This document shows positions 36,334-46,132 of a stretch of 64,000 nucleotides of DNA, one piece after another. Every line of letters begins with the position of its first letter. Position 1 is the first letter of the stretch. The stretch is from NCBI RefSeq assembly GCF_018860245.1, contig NZ_JAHKPD010000020.1:44877-108876 (forward strand), given 5' to 3'. The notes under the pieces were generated by a model that saw only the letters and a program-made list of their open reading frames with translations, was not told the DNA's origin and ran no database searches. Made by a program: the position numbers and the translations under genes. The DNA comes from Pseudotamlana agarivorans. Lineage in GTDB: Bacteria; Bacteroidota; Bacteroidia; Flavobacteriales; Flavobacteriaceae.

Positions 36334-36847
36334 TTTCTACAGATTGATTGTCGGTTATAGGCTGCCTAGAAAGCATCCAATTATCACCATCATCTTCAAT
36401 TGTTAAAGTGACGTTTTTATAAATAGTTTTATAGCCGCAAGCACGAGAAACATAAATTTCTTCACGGCTATAGCTTATACTAATAATATCTTGGTTTCCT
36501 TCTATGAAATCATCAGACTCATCGTCAGGCGTACCATTGTCATTTACAGAGGCGTTGGCTATTAGCGCATATTGCGTAGTGTTATCATCCGTTTTTAAAG
36601 GCAAAAGCACTTCATCGGTATCAACAAAAGAATAACCAGTTAACACACTATTGTTACCAACCCCAATAACGACTAAATCAGATACATTTTTTCGGGAGTC
36701 GGGATAACTAACATCGTAGAGTTCGATGATAAGCCGAGGTGTTGTTGCTGTACCTTCAGGACAAATGTCGTCAGGTTCGCAGGCGATAGCTATGAAAACA
36801 CCTAAAACTAGCAGAACAGGGGCAATAAGTATTTTGAAATATTTCAT
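36299..36847 (-). CDS. DUF6452 family lipoprotein
   Basis: A 182-residue lipoprotein with lipid-anchor cysteine at the end of a short signal (GVFIAIACEPDDICPEG) and a family-typical opening DDICPEGTATTPRLIIELYD. Predominantly beta. Lies between rlmD (64 bases upstream) and the DUF6048 gene, with which it overlaps; the pair probably acts together at the outer membrane. No biochemical function is known. Confidence 0.8.
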   Translation of the reverse strand: MKYFKILIAPVLLVLGVFIAIACEPDDICPEGTATTPRLIIELYDVSYPDSRKNVSDLVVIGVGNNSVLTGYSFVDTDEVLLPLKTDDNTTQYALIANASVNDNGTPDDESDDFIEGNQDIISISYSREEIYVSRACGYKTIYKNVTLTIEDDGDNWMLSRQPITDNQSVENENEAHFIVSH

Positions 36848-36911
36848 TCTTAATTTTTAATAATCGCTTTTAAAATTCCTAAAAATAGGGTTTTGTAAAT
36901 GATTTTTAAAC

Positions 36912-38324
36912 TTAACGACGCTCTAAAAGTACAACATTTTCCACATGAAAGGTTTGTGGAAACATATCAACAGCTTGCGTTTTAATTACTTTGTACTGCG
37001 CATCCATAAGTTCCAAATCTCTAGCTTGTGTTGCGCTATTACAACTTACATAAACTACTTTTTTAGGAGCAATGTTTAATATTTGTTGCACAACATCTTT
37101 ATGCATACCGTCACGTGGTGGATCGGTAATAATCACATCAGGTTCACCGTGAGTTTCAATAAAGGAAGCGTTAAACACATTTTTCATGTCACCCACAAAG
37201 AATTCAACGTTATCGATGCTATTTAATTGTGCATTTTCTTTAGCGGCAGTAATCGCATCGGGTACAGCTTCGACACCAACCACTTTACGTGCTTTTTTGG
37301 CAACGAATTGTGCGATGGTTCCTGTACCTGTGTATAAATCGTAAACCAGTTCATTGCCTGATAAACCAGCAAAGTCTCTTGTGATTTTATAAAGCTCGTA
37401 GGCTTGATCGGAATTTGTTTGATAAAAAGATTTGGCGTTTATTTTAAACCTCAAACCCTCCATTTCTTCAAAAATATGATCGTTGCCTTTGTAGCAAATC
37501 ACTTCTTGATCGTAAATGGTATCATTGGCTTTTCCATTAATTACATATTGTAAAGAGGTGACCTCAGGAAATTTTTCAGCAATAAAATCTAATAGTAATT
37601 CGCGTTTTTCTTTATCTTCTTTAAAAAACTGAACCATCACCATGATATCACCCGTAGTGGATGTACGAATCATCATTGTACGTAGTAAACCTGTTTGGTT
37701 TCTGGTGTTGAAAAACTCAAGGTTATTTTCAATACCAAAGGCTTTAACGGCGTTTCTAATTGCGTTTGAAGGATCGGCTTGTAAATGACATTTGTTTAAA
37801 TCTAGAATCTTATCCCACATACCAGGAATATGAAAACCAAGCGCGTTTCTATCTCCTAAATCCTCATCAGATTGTACTTCTTCAATGGTTAACCAACGGC
37901 TATCACTAAAAGAAAACTCCATTTTATTTCTGTAGAAATATTGGTTTGCAGCACCTAAAATTGGTGTTACTTCGGGAAGTTCAATATGGCCAATACGGGT
38001 TAAGTTATTGGTTACTTCTTTTTGTTTGTAAAACAATTGGTGCTCGTAGGCCATATCTTGCCACTTGCAACCACCACAAGTTCCAAAATGCTCGCATTGC
38101 GGGGCGGTACGTTTATCAGAGAGTTTATGAAAAACCGTTGCTTTTCCTTCATAATAAGCTTTACGCTTTTTAAACGTTTGTACATCTACAATATCGCCAG
38201 GAACAGCATTTGGAAGGAAAATAACCTTACCATCTGGTGCTTTTGCAATGGTTTTACCTTTTGCTCCTGCATCTATTACCTCAACGTTTTCAAAAACTTG
38301 TTTTCTTGATTTTCTTCTTGCCAT
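36912..38324 (-). CDS. rlmD: 23S rRNA (uracil-5-)-methyltransferase RlmD
   Basis: A 470-residue RNA m5U methyltransferase. An N-terminal TRAM domain (about 10-70) is followed by an iron-sulfur cluster region with CEHFGTCGGCKWQ (cysteines for a [4Fe-4S] cluster), then a Rossmann domain with DLYTGTGTIAQF and the catalytic motif VVYVSCNSATQARDL, whose cysteine attacks uracil C6. The ITDPPRDGM motif is also present. Matches the RlmD/RumA group; the exact uridine (U1939 in E. coli) is by family. Confidence 0.9.
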   Translation of the reverse strand: MARRKSRKQVFENVEVIDAGAKGKTIAKAPDGKVIFLPNAVPGDIVDVQTFKKRKAYYEGKATVFHKLSDKRTAPQCEHFGTCGGCKWQDMAYEHQLFYKQKEVTNNLTRIGHIELPEVTPILGAANQYFYRNKMEFSFSDSRWLTIEEVQSDEDLGDRNALGFHIPGMWDKILDLNKCHLQADPSNAIRNAVKAFGIENNLEFFNTRNQTGLLRTMMIRTSTTGDIMVMVQFFKEDKEKRELLLDFIAEKFPEVTSLQYVINGKANDTIYDQEVICYKGNDHIFEEMEGLRFKINAKSFYQTNSDQAYELYKITRDFAGLSGNELVYDLYTGTGTIAQFVAKKARKVVGVEAVPDAITAAKENAQLNSIDNVEFFVGDMKNVFNASFIETHGEPDVIITDPPRDGMHKDVVQQILNIAPKKVVYVSCNSATQARDLELMDAQYKVIKTQAVDMFPQTFHVENVVLLERR

Positions 38325-38460
38325 GCTGCAAAAATAATGAACTCCTTTATACTTTATTGATTGAAGTTGAAAATAGTTATTTTCTTTTTGAAGTTTTCAC
38401 TTCTAAAGTTATAAGATTATGATAAATATGCTTTAAAATACCCAATAATTAGTAATTTGC

Positions 38461-38560
38461 AGGTTCTAGGGATGATTTCTCTCCCACGCTGAATTTTCGA
38501 GACTTATCGGAAGGATAAAGGTAGAGAAGGAATGGTTATTTTAAGTATCTATTTAGGTAG
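38461..38560 (+). other. Possible structured leader before the ornithine aminotransferase gene
   Basis: Between divergent rlmD and the aminotransferase gene. Contains an 8-bp helix TTCTCTCC / GGTAGAGAA (one bulge) enclosing a hairpin TTATC-GGAAG-GATAA. It does not match a riboswitch I know; see findings. Confidence 0.3.
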
Positions 38561-38584
38561 ATGCAAACTTTTAAATTTTTTAAA

Positions 38585-39829
38585 ATGGCTGTTTTAGACC
38601 AATTAACTTCGCAGCAAGCGATTACATTAGAAAACAAGTATGGTGCACACAATTACCATCCACTACCTGTTGTATTAAACAGGGGAGAAGGTGTGTTTGT
38701 ATGGGATGTAGAAGGTGAGAAATATTATGATTTTTTATCGGCTTATTCTGCTGTTAATCAAGGGCATTGTCACCCAAAAATTGTTAACGCTATGGTGCAA
38801 CAAGCCCAAACGTTAACCTTAACTTCAAGAGCTTTTTATAATGATGCCTTAGGAAAGTTTGAAAAATTTGCTTGCGAATATTTTAACTTCGACAAGCTTT
38901 TACCAATGAATACTGGAGCTGAAGCTGTAGAAACCGCATTAAAGCTTTGTAGAAAATGGGCATACGAAGTAAAAGGCATTGACGAAAATGAAGCTGAAAT
39001 TATTGTTTGTGAAAATAATTTCCACGGAAGAACAACAACCATCATTTCTTTTTCAAACGATCCTGTAGCCCGTAAAAATTTTGGACCTTATACAAAAGGT
39101 TTTATTAAAATTGATTACAATAACATTGAAGCTTTAGAGGCGACTTTAAAGAAGAACCCTAATGTTTCTGGATTTTTAGTGGAACCCATTCAAGGTGAAG
39201 CTGGGGTTTATGTTCCAGATGCGGGCTATTTAACCAAAGCAAAAGCGCTGTGTGAAAAGTATAATGTACTTTTTATTGCAGATGAAGTGCAAACGGGAAT
39301 CGCACGTACAGGAAAATTACTGGCTGTAGATCATGAAAATGTAAAACCAGATGTGTTAATTCTTGGTAAAGCGATTAGTGGCGGTGTTTATCCTGTTTCG
39401 GCTGTTTTAGCAAATGATAATATTATGAATGTTATTAAGCCTGGAAACCACGGAAGCACTTTTGGAGGAAATCCAGTAGCGGCGGCAGTTGCAACAGCAG
39501 CTTTGGAAGTTATTCGAGATGAAAATTTAGCACAAAATGCTTCAGAATTAGGTGATTTATTTCGCTTAGAATTAAATAAATATATTGAAACCAGTAGTAT
39601 CGTTAGTTTAGTGAGAGGGAAAGGCCTGCTAAATGCGATCGTTATTAATGATGATGAAGAAAGTGATACCGCTTGGAATATTTGCATGGCACTGAAGGAA
39701 AACGGCTTGTTAGCTAAACCAACACATGGTAACATTATCAGGTTTGCACCACCATTAGTGATGACAAAAGAGCAATTATTAGATTGTGTGAATATTATAA
39801 CAACAACATTAAAACAGTTTGAGGTTTAG
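38585..39829 (+). CDS. rocD: Ornithine--oxo-acid transaminase
   Basis: A 414-residue PLP-dependent class III aminotransferase that moves the delta-amino group of ornithine to 2-oxoglutarate, giving glutamate semialdehyde. The PLP-lysine lies in [13 protein letters not shown], preceded by the [14 protein letters not shown] motif with the aspartate that binds the pyridine nitrogen; [18 protein letters not shown] and [10 protein letters not shown] are further fold markers. [20 protein letters not shown] is the usual N-terminus, so the ATG at 38585 is chosen over 38561. Followed by a very strong terminator. Confidence 0.93.
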   Translation: MAVLDQLTSQQAITLENKYGAHNYHPLPVVLNRGEGVFVWDVEGEKYYDFLSAYSAVNQGHCHPKIVNAMVQQAQTLTLTSRAFYNDALGKFEKFACEYFNFDKLLPMNTGAEAVETALKLCRKWAYEVKGIDENEAEIIVCENNFHGRTTTIISFSNDPVARKNFGPYTKGFIKIDYNNIEALEATLKKNPNVSGFLVEPIQGEAGVYVPDAGYLTKAKALCEKYNVLFIADEVQTGIARTGKLLAVDHENVKPDVLILGKAISGGVYPVSAVLANDNIMNVIKPGNHGSTFGGNPVAAAVATAALEVIRDENLAQNASELGDLFRLELNKYIETSSIVSLVRGKGLLNAIVINDDEESDTAWNICMALKENGLLAKPTHGNIIRFAPPLVMTKEQLLDCVNIITTTLKQFEV

Positions 39830-39860
39830 TTTTTAATACAACTTTAAATTAGTAGGAACT

Positions 39861-39895
39861 AAAAAATCCAGTGAATAGCGATCACTGGATTTTTT
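39861..39895 (+). terminator. Rho-independent terminator after rocD
   Basis: 14-bp perfect stem AAAAAATCCAGTGA / TCACTGGATTTTTT, seven-base loop, then T-rich. The best terminator in the window; symmetric enough to work from both sides. Confidence 0.9.
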
Positions 39896-39929
39896 TATGT
39901 TTTTTTTGATTTGAATCACGTTATAGCAT

Positions 39930-39958
39930 CTTACTGAACTTGTTTCAGTAACTCATAA
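39930..39958 (+). repeat. REP-like repeat, variant with compensatory change
   Basis: TTACTGAA-CTTGT-TTCAGTAA followed by CTCAT matches the repeat at 4268, but one stem pair differs on both sides so that pairing is kept. Confidence 0.55.
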
Positions 39959-39969
39959 TCGTAAATCAC

Positions 39970-40215
39970 CTAATTATCTTCTAAACTAGCGGTAATGCTA
40001 TTAACAATTTTAAGTGTTTTTTCTAGCTCATCTTTGTTAACAAAAACCTCCTGAAAACCAGGGAAGGTACCACCGCCAAATCCTGCAAGCCGTGCCGATT
40101 CTGTTTGATCTTTTACAATCGGACTAATATTTTCATTTTCCAACTCGGAAACAATACGTTTTACAATAATAAAATCGCCAGTATATACTTTTGTGAAATT
40201 TGAATCAGACATCAT
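39970..40215 (-). CDS. DUF2007 family small protein
   Basis: An 81-residue protein of the DUF2007 / putative signal-transducing type: FTKVYTGDFIIVKRIVSELE followed by a second strand-helix unit with VFVNKDELEKTLKIVN. The fold resembles GlnB-like or ferredoxin-like small domains. Found widely as a single gene; no role known. Its 5' region precedes the pheT terminator. Confidence 0.85.
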   Translation of the reverse strand: MMSDSNFTKVYTGDFIIVKRIVSELENENISPIVKDQTESARLAGFGGGTFPGFQEVFVNKDELEKTLKIVNSITASLEDN

Positions 40216-40295
40216 TTTATGTATTAAGTTCTTAACTAAAGATACGAAATATTATTCATTTTCATTGATATAGTACTGGTATTAAAAAGTAAAAA

Positions 40296-40322
40296 AGCCA
40301 TATCAAAACGAATGATATGGCT
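40296..40322 (-). terminator. Terminator after pheT
   Basis: 9-bp stem AGCCATATC / GATATGGCT; on the minus strand it follows the pheT stop codon directly and ends in a T run. Confidence 0.8.
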
Positions 40323-40351
40323 CCTTTTTTATAAATAGTTTTAATAGCAAT

Positions 40352-42778
40352 CTATCTCAATTCGGCTCCTAATTGTGTTTCAAAAGTAGTTTGAAGCTTC
40401 TTCATAATTTTATCAATTTGCTTGTCGTTAAGCGTTTTGTTTTCATCTAAAAGTGTGAAACTCACTGCATAACTCTTTTTCCCATCTGGTAAATTTTTTC
40501 CTTGATAAACATCAAACAAATTCACGTCTTTTAAAATTTGCTTTTCGCTTTGTTTTGCAAGCTTGTATATCGCTTCAAATGTAACGGTTTCATCTAATAA
40601 TAAGGCAAAATCACGACGAACTGCTTGGAATTTAGGAATGGCTTTAAACTTAATGTTGTTGTGTTTAACAAGCTCTAAGATAGCATCCCAATTAAAGTCA
40701 GCATAAATAACTTCTTGCGAAATATCGAAATGTTTCAGAATAGGTTTCTTTACAATTCCAAAATCAACCAACTTATTTTTTCCTAAGCTAATTGTTAAGC
40801 CTTCAGAAAATAAATCGTTAGAAATAGGTGTTTCTTTAATTCTTGAAATACCTAAACGCTCTAAAACGGCAATGGTAAGTCCTTTCATTAAGAAGAAATC
40901 ACTCTTTTTATTTTGATCATGCCATTTTTCAGCACTTTGATTACCCGTTACAAAAAGAGATAAATGTTTAAACTCTTCTCGTTTGTCTCCGTAACCATGG
41001 TAAGTTTTACCAAATTCAAAGAATTTTAAATCACCACGTTTTCTATTGATATTAAACGAAATTGACTCTAATCCAGAAAACAACAAAGATTGACGTAAAA
41101 CAGATAAATCACCACTTAGAGGATTTAACATCGTAATGTTATGTTCGTCTTTTAATTGTTCGCTAAGTTTAACGTAATTAGGTGTCGTTAGCGAATTTGA
41201 AAGGATTTCGTAAAACCCTTGAGACGCTAATTGGTTCCCAATAATATTTTGAACTTTATAATCTTCAAAACGAGAGGTTGTCGCTATGGAAGCATTTAAT
41301 TTCTTAGTGGTTTTTACGTTGTTATAACCATAAACTCTAAGAATTTCTTCAATAATATCAGCTTCACGTTGCACGTCATTTCTGTACGCAGGAACCGTTA
41401 AACCTAAACCCGTTTCGGTAACGTTATTTACTTTTATTTCTAATGAAGATAAAATACGTTTAATGATTTCCTTCGGAATTTCTTCACCAATTAATTTTTT
41501 GGCATTTTCAAAGCTTAAACGGACTTCAAAGTCATTTATTTTCTTCGGATAAAAGTCTATAATATCGCTTGTTATTTCGCCGCCTGCAATCTCCTGAATT
41601 AGCAAAGCTGCACGTTTTAAAGCGTACTCTGTAATGTTTGGATCGATACCACGTTCAAACCTAAAAGAAGCATCAGTATTTAAAGCGTGACGCTTCGCTG
41701 TTTTACGAACACTCACAGGATTAAAGTAGGCACTTTCTAAAAAGATACTTGTAGTACTTTCGGTAACTCCTGAATGTGCACCTCCAAAAACCCCGGCAAT
41801 ACACATTGGTTTTTCAGCATCACAAATCATTAAATCATCGGCGTGTAATTCACGTTCAACGCCATCAAGGGTTGTGAATTTTGTTCCCGCTTCTAAAGTT
41901 TTAACTTCTATTTTGTGGCCTTCAATTTTATTGGCATCAAAAGCGTGAAGCGGTTGCCCCAAATCATGCAACACATAATTGGTAGCATCAACGATATTGT
42001 TAATCGGACTTAAGCCTATGGCTTTAAGTCGGTTTTGAAGCCATGCTGGCGATTCTTTTACTTTTAATCCGGAAATTGTGAGTCCGCAATAACGTGGTGC
42101 TAACTCTTTGTCTTTGACATCAACATCAATTTTTAGGATACGGCTTCCAACATTGAATGCACTTACTGATGGTGTAATTAATTCTATGTTTATTTCTTTC
42201 TGAGCTAAACCTGCTTTTAAATCTCTCGCAGTACCATAATGACTCATGGCATCGGCGCGGTTTGGTGTTAAACCAATTTCAAAAACCTGGTCATTTTCAA
42301 CATCATATAAATCGGCAACAGGCATTCCCACAGCAATAGCATCATCTAAAACTAGAATACCGTCATGTGATTTACCTAAGCCTAATTCGTCTTCGGCGCA
42401 GATCATTCCAAAACTAACTTCACCTCTAATTTTTCCTTTTTTGATGGTCCAAGCTTCACCTTCTTCAGTGTAAAGTGTTGTACCAATTGTAGCTACAGGT
42501 ACTTTTTGTCCAGCAGCAACATTAGGAGCGCCACAAACAATTTGTAGCGGCGAATCTTCACCAATATTTACAGTTGTGATTTTAAGCTTGTCGGCATTGG
42601 GGTGTTTTTCACAAGCGAGTACCTCGCCAACAACAACACCTTCTAGGCCGCCTTTTACCGATTGAAAAGCATCTAAACCTTCAACTTCAAGTCCTAAATC
42701 TGTAAGTAATTCGCTAGTTTGTTCTGGTGTCCAATCTGTTTTTATAAATTGTTTTAACCAGTTATATGAAATTTTCAT
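40352..42778 (-). CDS. pheT: Phenylalanyl-tRNA synthetase beta subunit
   Basis: Full-length 808-residue beta subunit. Domains in order: tRNA-binding OB fold (about 40-150; CEKHPNADKLKITTVNIG), B3/B4 editing domain (about 210-390; NNIVDATNYVLHDLGQPLHA), B5 (400-475), catalytic-like core (490-700) and the C-terminal ferredoxin-like anticodon-binding domain (715-808; KFQAVRRDFALLLDETV). Works as alpha2beta2 with PheS, which is not encoded here, as is common in Bacteroidota. Single-gene unit with its own terminator. Confidence 0.97.
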   Translation of the reverse strand: MKISYNWLKQFIKTDWTPEQTSELLTDLGLEVEGLDAFQSVKGGLEGVVVGEVLACEKHPNADKLKITTVNIGEDSPLQIVCGAPNVAAGQKVPVATIGTTLYTEEGEAWTIKKGKIRGEVSFGMICAEDELGLGKSHDGILVLDDAIAVGMPVADLYDVENDQVFEIGLTPNRADAMSHYGTARDLKAGLAQKEINIELITPSVSAFNVGSRILKIDVDVKDKELAPRYCGLTISGLKVKESPAWLQNRLKAIGLSPINNIVDATNYVLHDLGQPLHAFDANKIEGHKIEVKTLEAGTKFTTLDGVERELHADDLMICDAEKPMCIAGVFGGAHSGVTESTTSIFLESAYFNPVSVRKTAKRHALNTDASFRFERGIDPNITEYALKRAALLIQEIAGGEITSDIIDFYPKKINDFEVRLSFENAKKLIGEEIPKEIIKRILSSLEIKVNNVTETGLGLTVPAYRNDVQREADIIEEILRVYGYNNVKTTKKLNASIATTSRFEDYKVQNIIGNQLASQGFYEILSNSLTTPNYVKLSEQLKDEHNITMLNPLSGDLSVLRQSLLFSGLESISFNINRKRGDLKFFEFGKTYHGYGDKREEFKHLSLFVTGNQSAEKWHDQNKKSDFFLMKGLTIAVLERLGISRIKETPISNDLFSEGLTISLGKNKLVDFGIVKKPILKHFDISQEVIYADFNWDAILELVKHNNIKFKAIPKFQAVRRDFALLLDETVTFEAIYKLAKQSEKQILKDVNLFDVYQGKNLPDGKKSYAVSFTLLDENKTLNDKQIDKIMKKLQTTFETQLGAELR

Positions 42779-42940
42779 AAATATCTATCCTAATTTAAGG
42801 CTGCAAAGATAAAATATTGAAGCAAGCATTCAAACAAAGCACTGCGATTTGTGCATATTAATTTTATTGAACCCAACGGAAGTTTTAAGTGATGATTAAC
42901 CTGTTGGATTTTGGTGTTTAAATATTCTAAATTTAGCTTA

Positions 42941-44035
42941 TTAAACCTTAATAAATATCTTTTTTTGATACATCAAATACCCTAAATAGCCGTAAACGAA
43001 CACAACAACAAGTGCATAAACTAAGGAAGCTAATTTTGGCCCCATATTTTCTGGAAAAAATAAGCTGTTGTAAAGCCATGAATGTATGTTATGGTTTTCA
43101 TTCACTTTAATGGTATACATGCATTTTGAAATAAAACTCGATAAGAAATATACAGTTATGGCATTAGTACCTATATATTTGAAAATAGAACCAAATTGAT
43201 ACTGTTTCACATCTCTTAAATAATAAATAACAGCTAAAATAAGAGTGCCCCAACCACTGGTAACGAGTACGAAGCTACTGCTCCAAATGGCTTTGTTTAT
43301 AGGGAATATTAAACTAAAGGCATAGCCAGAGATTAGTAAACCAAAAGCAGTAAAAACTAAGGTTTTTAAAGGAGAAAAACGATCTAAAATCTTACCAATC
43401 AACACGCCAATAAGACTGGAAGCGATGCTTGGGATGGTGCTTAAAAGACCTTCAGGGTCGTAATCGTGCTGCCACATGTGCTTGCCTAGAATCTTTAAAT
43501 CTAAATAGTTCGCCCAATTGTTTGGTGCGCGATCAAAAGTAGGTGTGCCGAGCTCTTTTGGTAGAGGCACAAATCCTAAAAAGACATAATAACCTATTAA
43601 AATAGTAGCTATGATGGCTCCGAGTTGTTTCCAATTGCAGTTTAAATAAAGTAGTGATACTATAAAAAACACAATACCAATGCGCTGCAGTACTCCTGGA
43701 ATACGCCAGGTTTCAAGATCAACAATAAAGGGGAAAAGTGGCGTAAACACGTTTAGAAATAAACCTAAACCGATAAGTTTTAAACTTCTAATCCCAACTT
43801 TTTTATAAGTGCTAAGTGTGTTCGGTTTACTCTTGTAAGCGTAATAAATAGAGATACCTACAATGTATAAAAAGAAAGGAAATATCAAGTCTGTTGGGGT
43901 TAACCCATGCCATTCAGCATGCAGGAGTGGGGCGTAAACATGGCCCCAATCTCCTGGTGTATTTACCAAAATCATGGCAATAATAGTGATACCCCGTAGA
44001 ATATCCACAGATTCAATGCGCTTACTTGTAGTCAT
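42941..44035 (-). CDS. NagX-like acyltransferase-type membrane protein (DUF5009)
   Basis: A 364-residue inner membrane protein with about ten helices. The N-terminus RIESVDILRGITIIAMILVN and the loop with HAEWHGLTPTDLIFPFF match the heparan-alpha-glucosaminide N-acetyltransferase / DUF5009 family; the histidine before GLTPTD corresponds to the acetyl-accepting residue of that family. NagX proteins recur next to GlcNAc transporters. Here it lies 12 bases behind a NagP-like gene, so involvement in amino-sugar handling is likely though the reaction is unproven. Confidence 0.85.
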   Translation of the reverse strand: MTTSKRIESVDILRGITIIAMILVNTPGDWGHVYAPLLHAEWHGLTPTDLIFPFFLYIVGISIYYAYKSKPNTLSTYKKVGIRSLKLIGLGLFLNVFTPLFPFIVDLETWRIPGVLQRIGIVFFIVSLLYLNCNWKQLGAIIATILIGYYVFLGFVPLPKELGTPTFDRAPNNWANYLDLKILGKHMWQHDYDPEGLLSTIPSIASSLIGVLIGKILDRFSPLKTLVFTAFGLLISGYAFSLIFPINKAIWSSSFVLVTSGWGTLILAVIYYLRDVKQYQFGSIFKYIGTNAITVYFLSSFISKCMYTIKVNENHNIHSWLYNSLFFPENMGPKLASLVYALVVVFVYGYLGYLMYQKKIFIKV

Positions 44036-44047
44036 ATAACTTTTTGT

Positions 44048-45379
44048 TTAAGCTTTTTTTAGTCCGAGTGTATGACCGAAAAAAGCATAATAAAGGATGA
44101 ATGCATAACATGGCAATAAAATCCAATACCCGTAAGAAGCAGCTTCGGCAGTCGCGGCAACGGTATCACTTCCTAAAGCAATTAAATCTTCTTTTTTGCT
44201 ATCTACCAACGCCCCATAAAGCGGCGGAATGATAGCACCACCTGAAATAGCCATTATTAGTAGGGCAGAAGCTGTTTTTGTGAATTTCCCTAAGCCTGTT
44301 AGTGCTAAAGGCCAAATAGCAGGCCACACTAAGGCGTTTGCTATACCTAAAGCTGCAACAAATAACACGGAAGTAAATCCAGTTGTGAATACGATACAAA
44401 ACGATAAAAGCACCCCTAAAATAGCACTTGATTTTAAAGCCGTTGCCTGACTCATGTATTTTGGAATTAAAAACACACCCACAGCATAGGTAGCTACCAT
44501 CGCCATTAGAGTAAATAGGGTGAAAAATTTGGCGTCTTCTACAGGGATATCTAATGAAATACCATAAGAAATAATAGTATCTCCAGCAATAACCTCTACA
44601 CCTACGTAAAGAAATAGGGCTAACACGCCCAACCATAAATGTGGAAATTGAAAGATGCTAGACTTAGCTTTTTCACCAGTTTTGGAAACTTCAATTGGTG
44701 CAGCTTCAACATTTGGTAGCGGTGCTTTTAATATTAATAACCCTAAAACTACTAAAACTACAGCCATAATGATATATGGTGTTACCACGCTATCTGCCAT
44801 AGTATTTAATAATGTTGCTTTTTCAGAAGCATCCACAGTAATTAGCTTTTCTTTTATCTCATCGATTCCAGATAATAAAATGGCTCCGAAAATCACTGAA
44901 CCTAAAGCGCCTGCTACTTTATTCGCAATGCCCATAATGGCAATACGTTTTGCTGCACTTTCAATAGGACCTAAAATAGTAATGTAAGGGTTGGAAGCTG
45001 TTTGGAGTAAGGTCATTCCAGCGCCTTGTATAAAAATAGCTGTTAAAAACATCCAATAGGTTCTGGCCTCTGCCGCTGGAATAAATAATAGCGCCCCGAC
45101 GGCCATGATAATTAGGCCTAAGGACATGCCTTTTTTATAGCCTATTTTGTTAAGAATATACGACGCAGGCAAGGCCATCACAACAAAGGAAATATAAGAG
45201 GCTGAAGCCACTAAATATGACTGGGCATCGGTAAGTTCATTAATGGTTTTCATGAATGGAATTAAGGCCCCATTGATCCAGGTTACAAATCCGAATATGA
45301 AAAATAGTCCCGCTATAATCATTATAGGAACTAAAGTGTTTTTTTCTGAAGTAGAAGTGGGTGTTTGGTTATTAGACAT
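44048..45379 (-). CDS. Sugar MFS transporter, NagP/FucP type
   Basis: A 443-residue member of the FucP-like MFS group with 12 predicted helices (PIMIIAGLFFIFGFVTWING at the start, TASNPYITILGP and SGGAIIPPLYG later, both typical of FucP/GluP/NagP). It should import a monosaccharide with protons or sodium across the inner membrane. Position next to NagX, SusCD, a GlcNAc kinase and NagB argues for N-acetylglucosamine as substrate. The FucP group also includes glucose and fucose carriers. Confidence 0.87.
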   Translation of the reverse strand: MSNNQTPTSTSEKNTLVPIMIIAGLFFIFGFVTWINGALIPFMKTINELTDAQSYLVASASYISFVVMALPASYILNKIGYKKGMSLGLIIMAVGALLFIPAAEARTYWMFLTAIFIQGAGMTLLQTASNPYITILGPIESAAKRIAIMGIANKVAGALGSVIFGAILLSGIDEIKEKLITVDASEKATLLNTMADSVVTPYIIMAVVLVVLGLLILKAPLPNVEAAPIEVSKTGEKAKSSIFQFPHLWLGVLALFLYVGVEVIAGDTIISYGISLDIPVEDAKFFTLFTLMAMVATYAVGVFLIPKYMSQATALKSSAILGVLLSFCIVFTTGFTSVLFVAALGIANALVWPAIWPLALTGLGKFTKTASALLIMAISGGAIIPPLYGALVDSKKEDLIALGSDTVAATAEAASYGYWILLPCYAFILYYAFFGHTLGLKKA

Positions 45380-45409
45380 GGTTGTTTTTTAAAATTCTTA
45401 ATATTTGAG

Positions 45410-46132
45410 TTAGTTATCTTTATCGTCGTTTATATTGAAAATACGTTCTTTAGCCTGTTTGGTGTAGTTTCGGCCTATAGGGATTTTTCTGCTTGAAATT
45501 TCTACAGTGTTGCCTTCTAAAGCACTAATTTTATTGATGGAAACCGTATAAGATCTATGAATACGCATGAAGTTAGAGTGTGGCAATTCTTCAGTAATCG
45601 CAGAGAGCGATTTGTGTACCACATGATCCCCTAGTTTAGTGATGACTTTAATATAATCTTTTAGGCTTTCTATGTATAATATGTCGTTTAAATTGATTTT
45701 TATAAGTTTCTTATTGACTTTCAGGAAAATATGAGGTTCTTGTTGTAAGCTAGCATCAACCGCCATATTACTTACAAAAACTTGTTGGTATATTTTATTT
45801 ACTGTTTTTAAGAAGCGATTAAAAGGTATAGGCTTAACCAAATAATCTAAAATATTGAGTTCGTAACTTTTAATAGCATATTCGCGATAGGCTGTGGTAA
45901 TAACGATAAGTGGTTTATAGCTTAGGTTATCTATAAATGCAAATCCCGACATTTCTGGCATGTTAATGTCTAGAAAAATAACATCAATCTTTTCCTGTTC
46001 CAAAACACGATATGCTTTTAGTGGATTGTTAAAAGTTTCAACTATCTCAATATGATCGAAGTTTTTTAAATGACTCTCAATTACCGTAATAGCAAGAGGT
46101 TCGTCATCAATAATAATGCATTTAATTTTCAT
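45410..46132 (-). CDS. LytTR-family response regulator
   Basis: A 240-residue regulator with a receiver domain (1-120; phosphoacceptor aspartate in VIFLDINMPEMSG, DD pair in IIIDDEPLA, lysine in DYLVKPI) and a LytTR DNA-binding domain (about 140-235; RIHRSYTVSINKISALEGN). Its ATG overlaps the stop of the histidine kinase gene by four bases. It presumably controls the divergent SusCD/GlcNAc genes and perhaps the NagP-NagX pair just below it. Confidence 0.9.
   Translation of the reverse strand: MKIKCIIIDDEPLAITVIESHLKNFDHIEIVETFNNPLKAYRVLEQEKIDVIFLDINMPEMSGFAFIDNLSYKPLIVITTAYREYAIKSYELNILDYLVKPIPFNRFLKTVNKIYQQVFVSNMAVDASLQQEPHIFLKVNKKLIKINLNDILYIESLKDYIKVITKLGDHVVHKSLSAITEELPHSNFMRIHRSYTVSINKISALEGNTVEISSRKIPIGRNYTKQAKERIFNINDDKDN

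Noticed and set aside
38461..38584. SAM-I riboswitch before rocD
   Set aside because: Only the ACTTATC...AAGG...GGAATGG words fit; the conserved GCAAC end and P3/P4 helices are missing and the gene is not in methionine metabolism.
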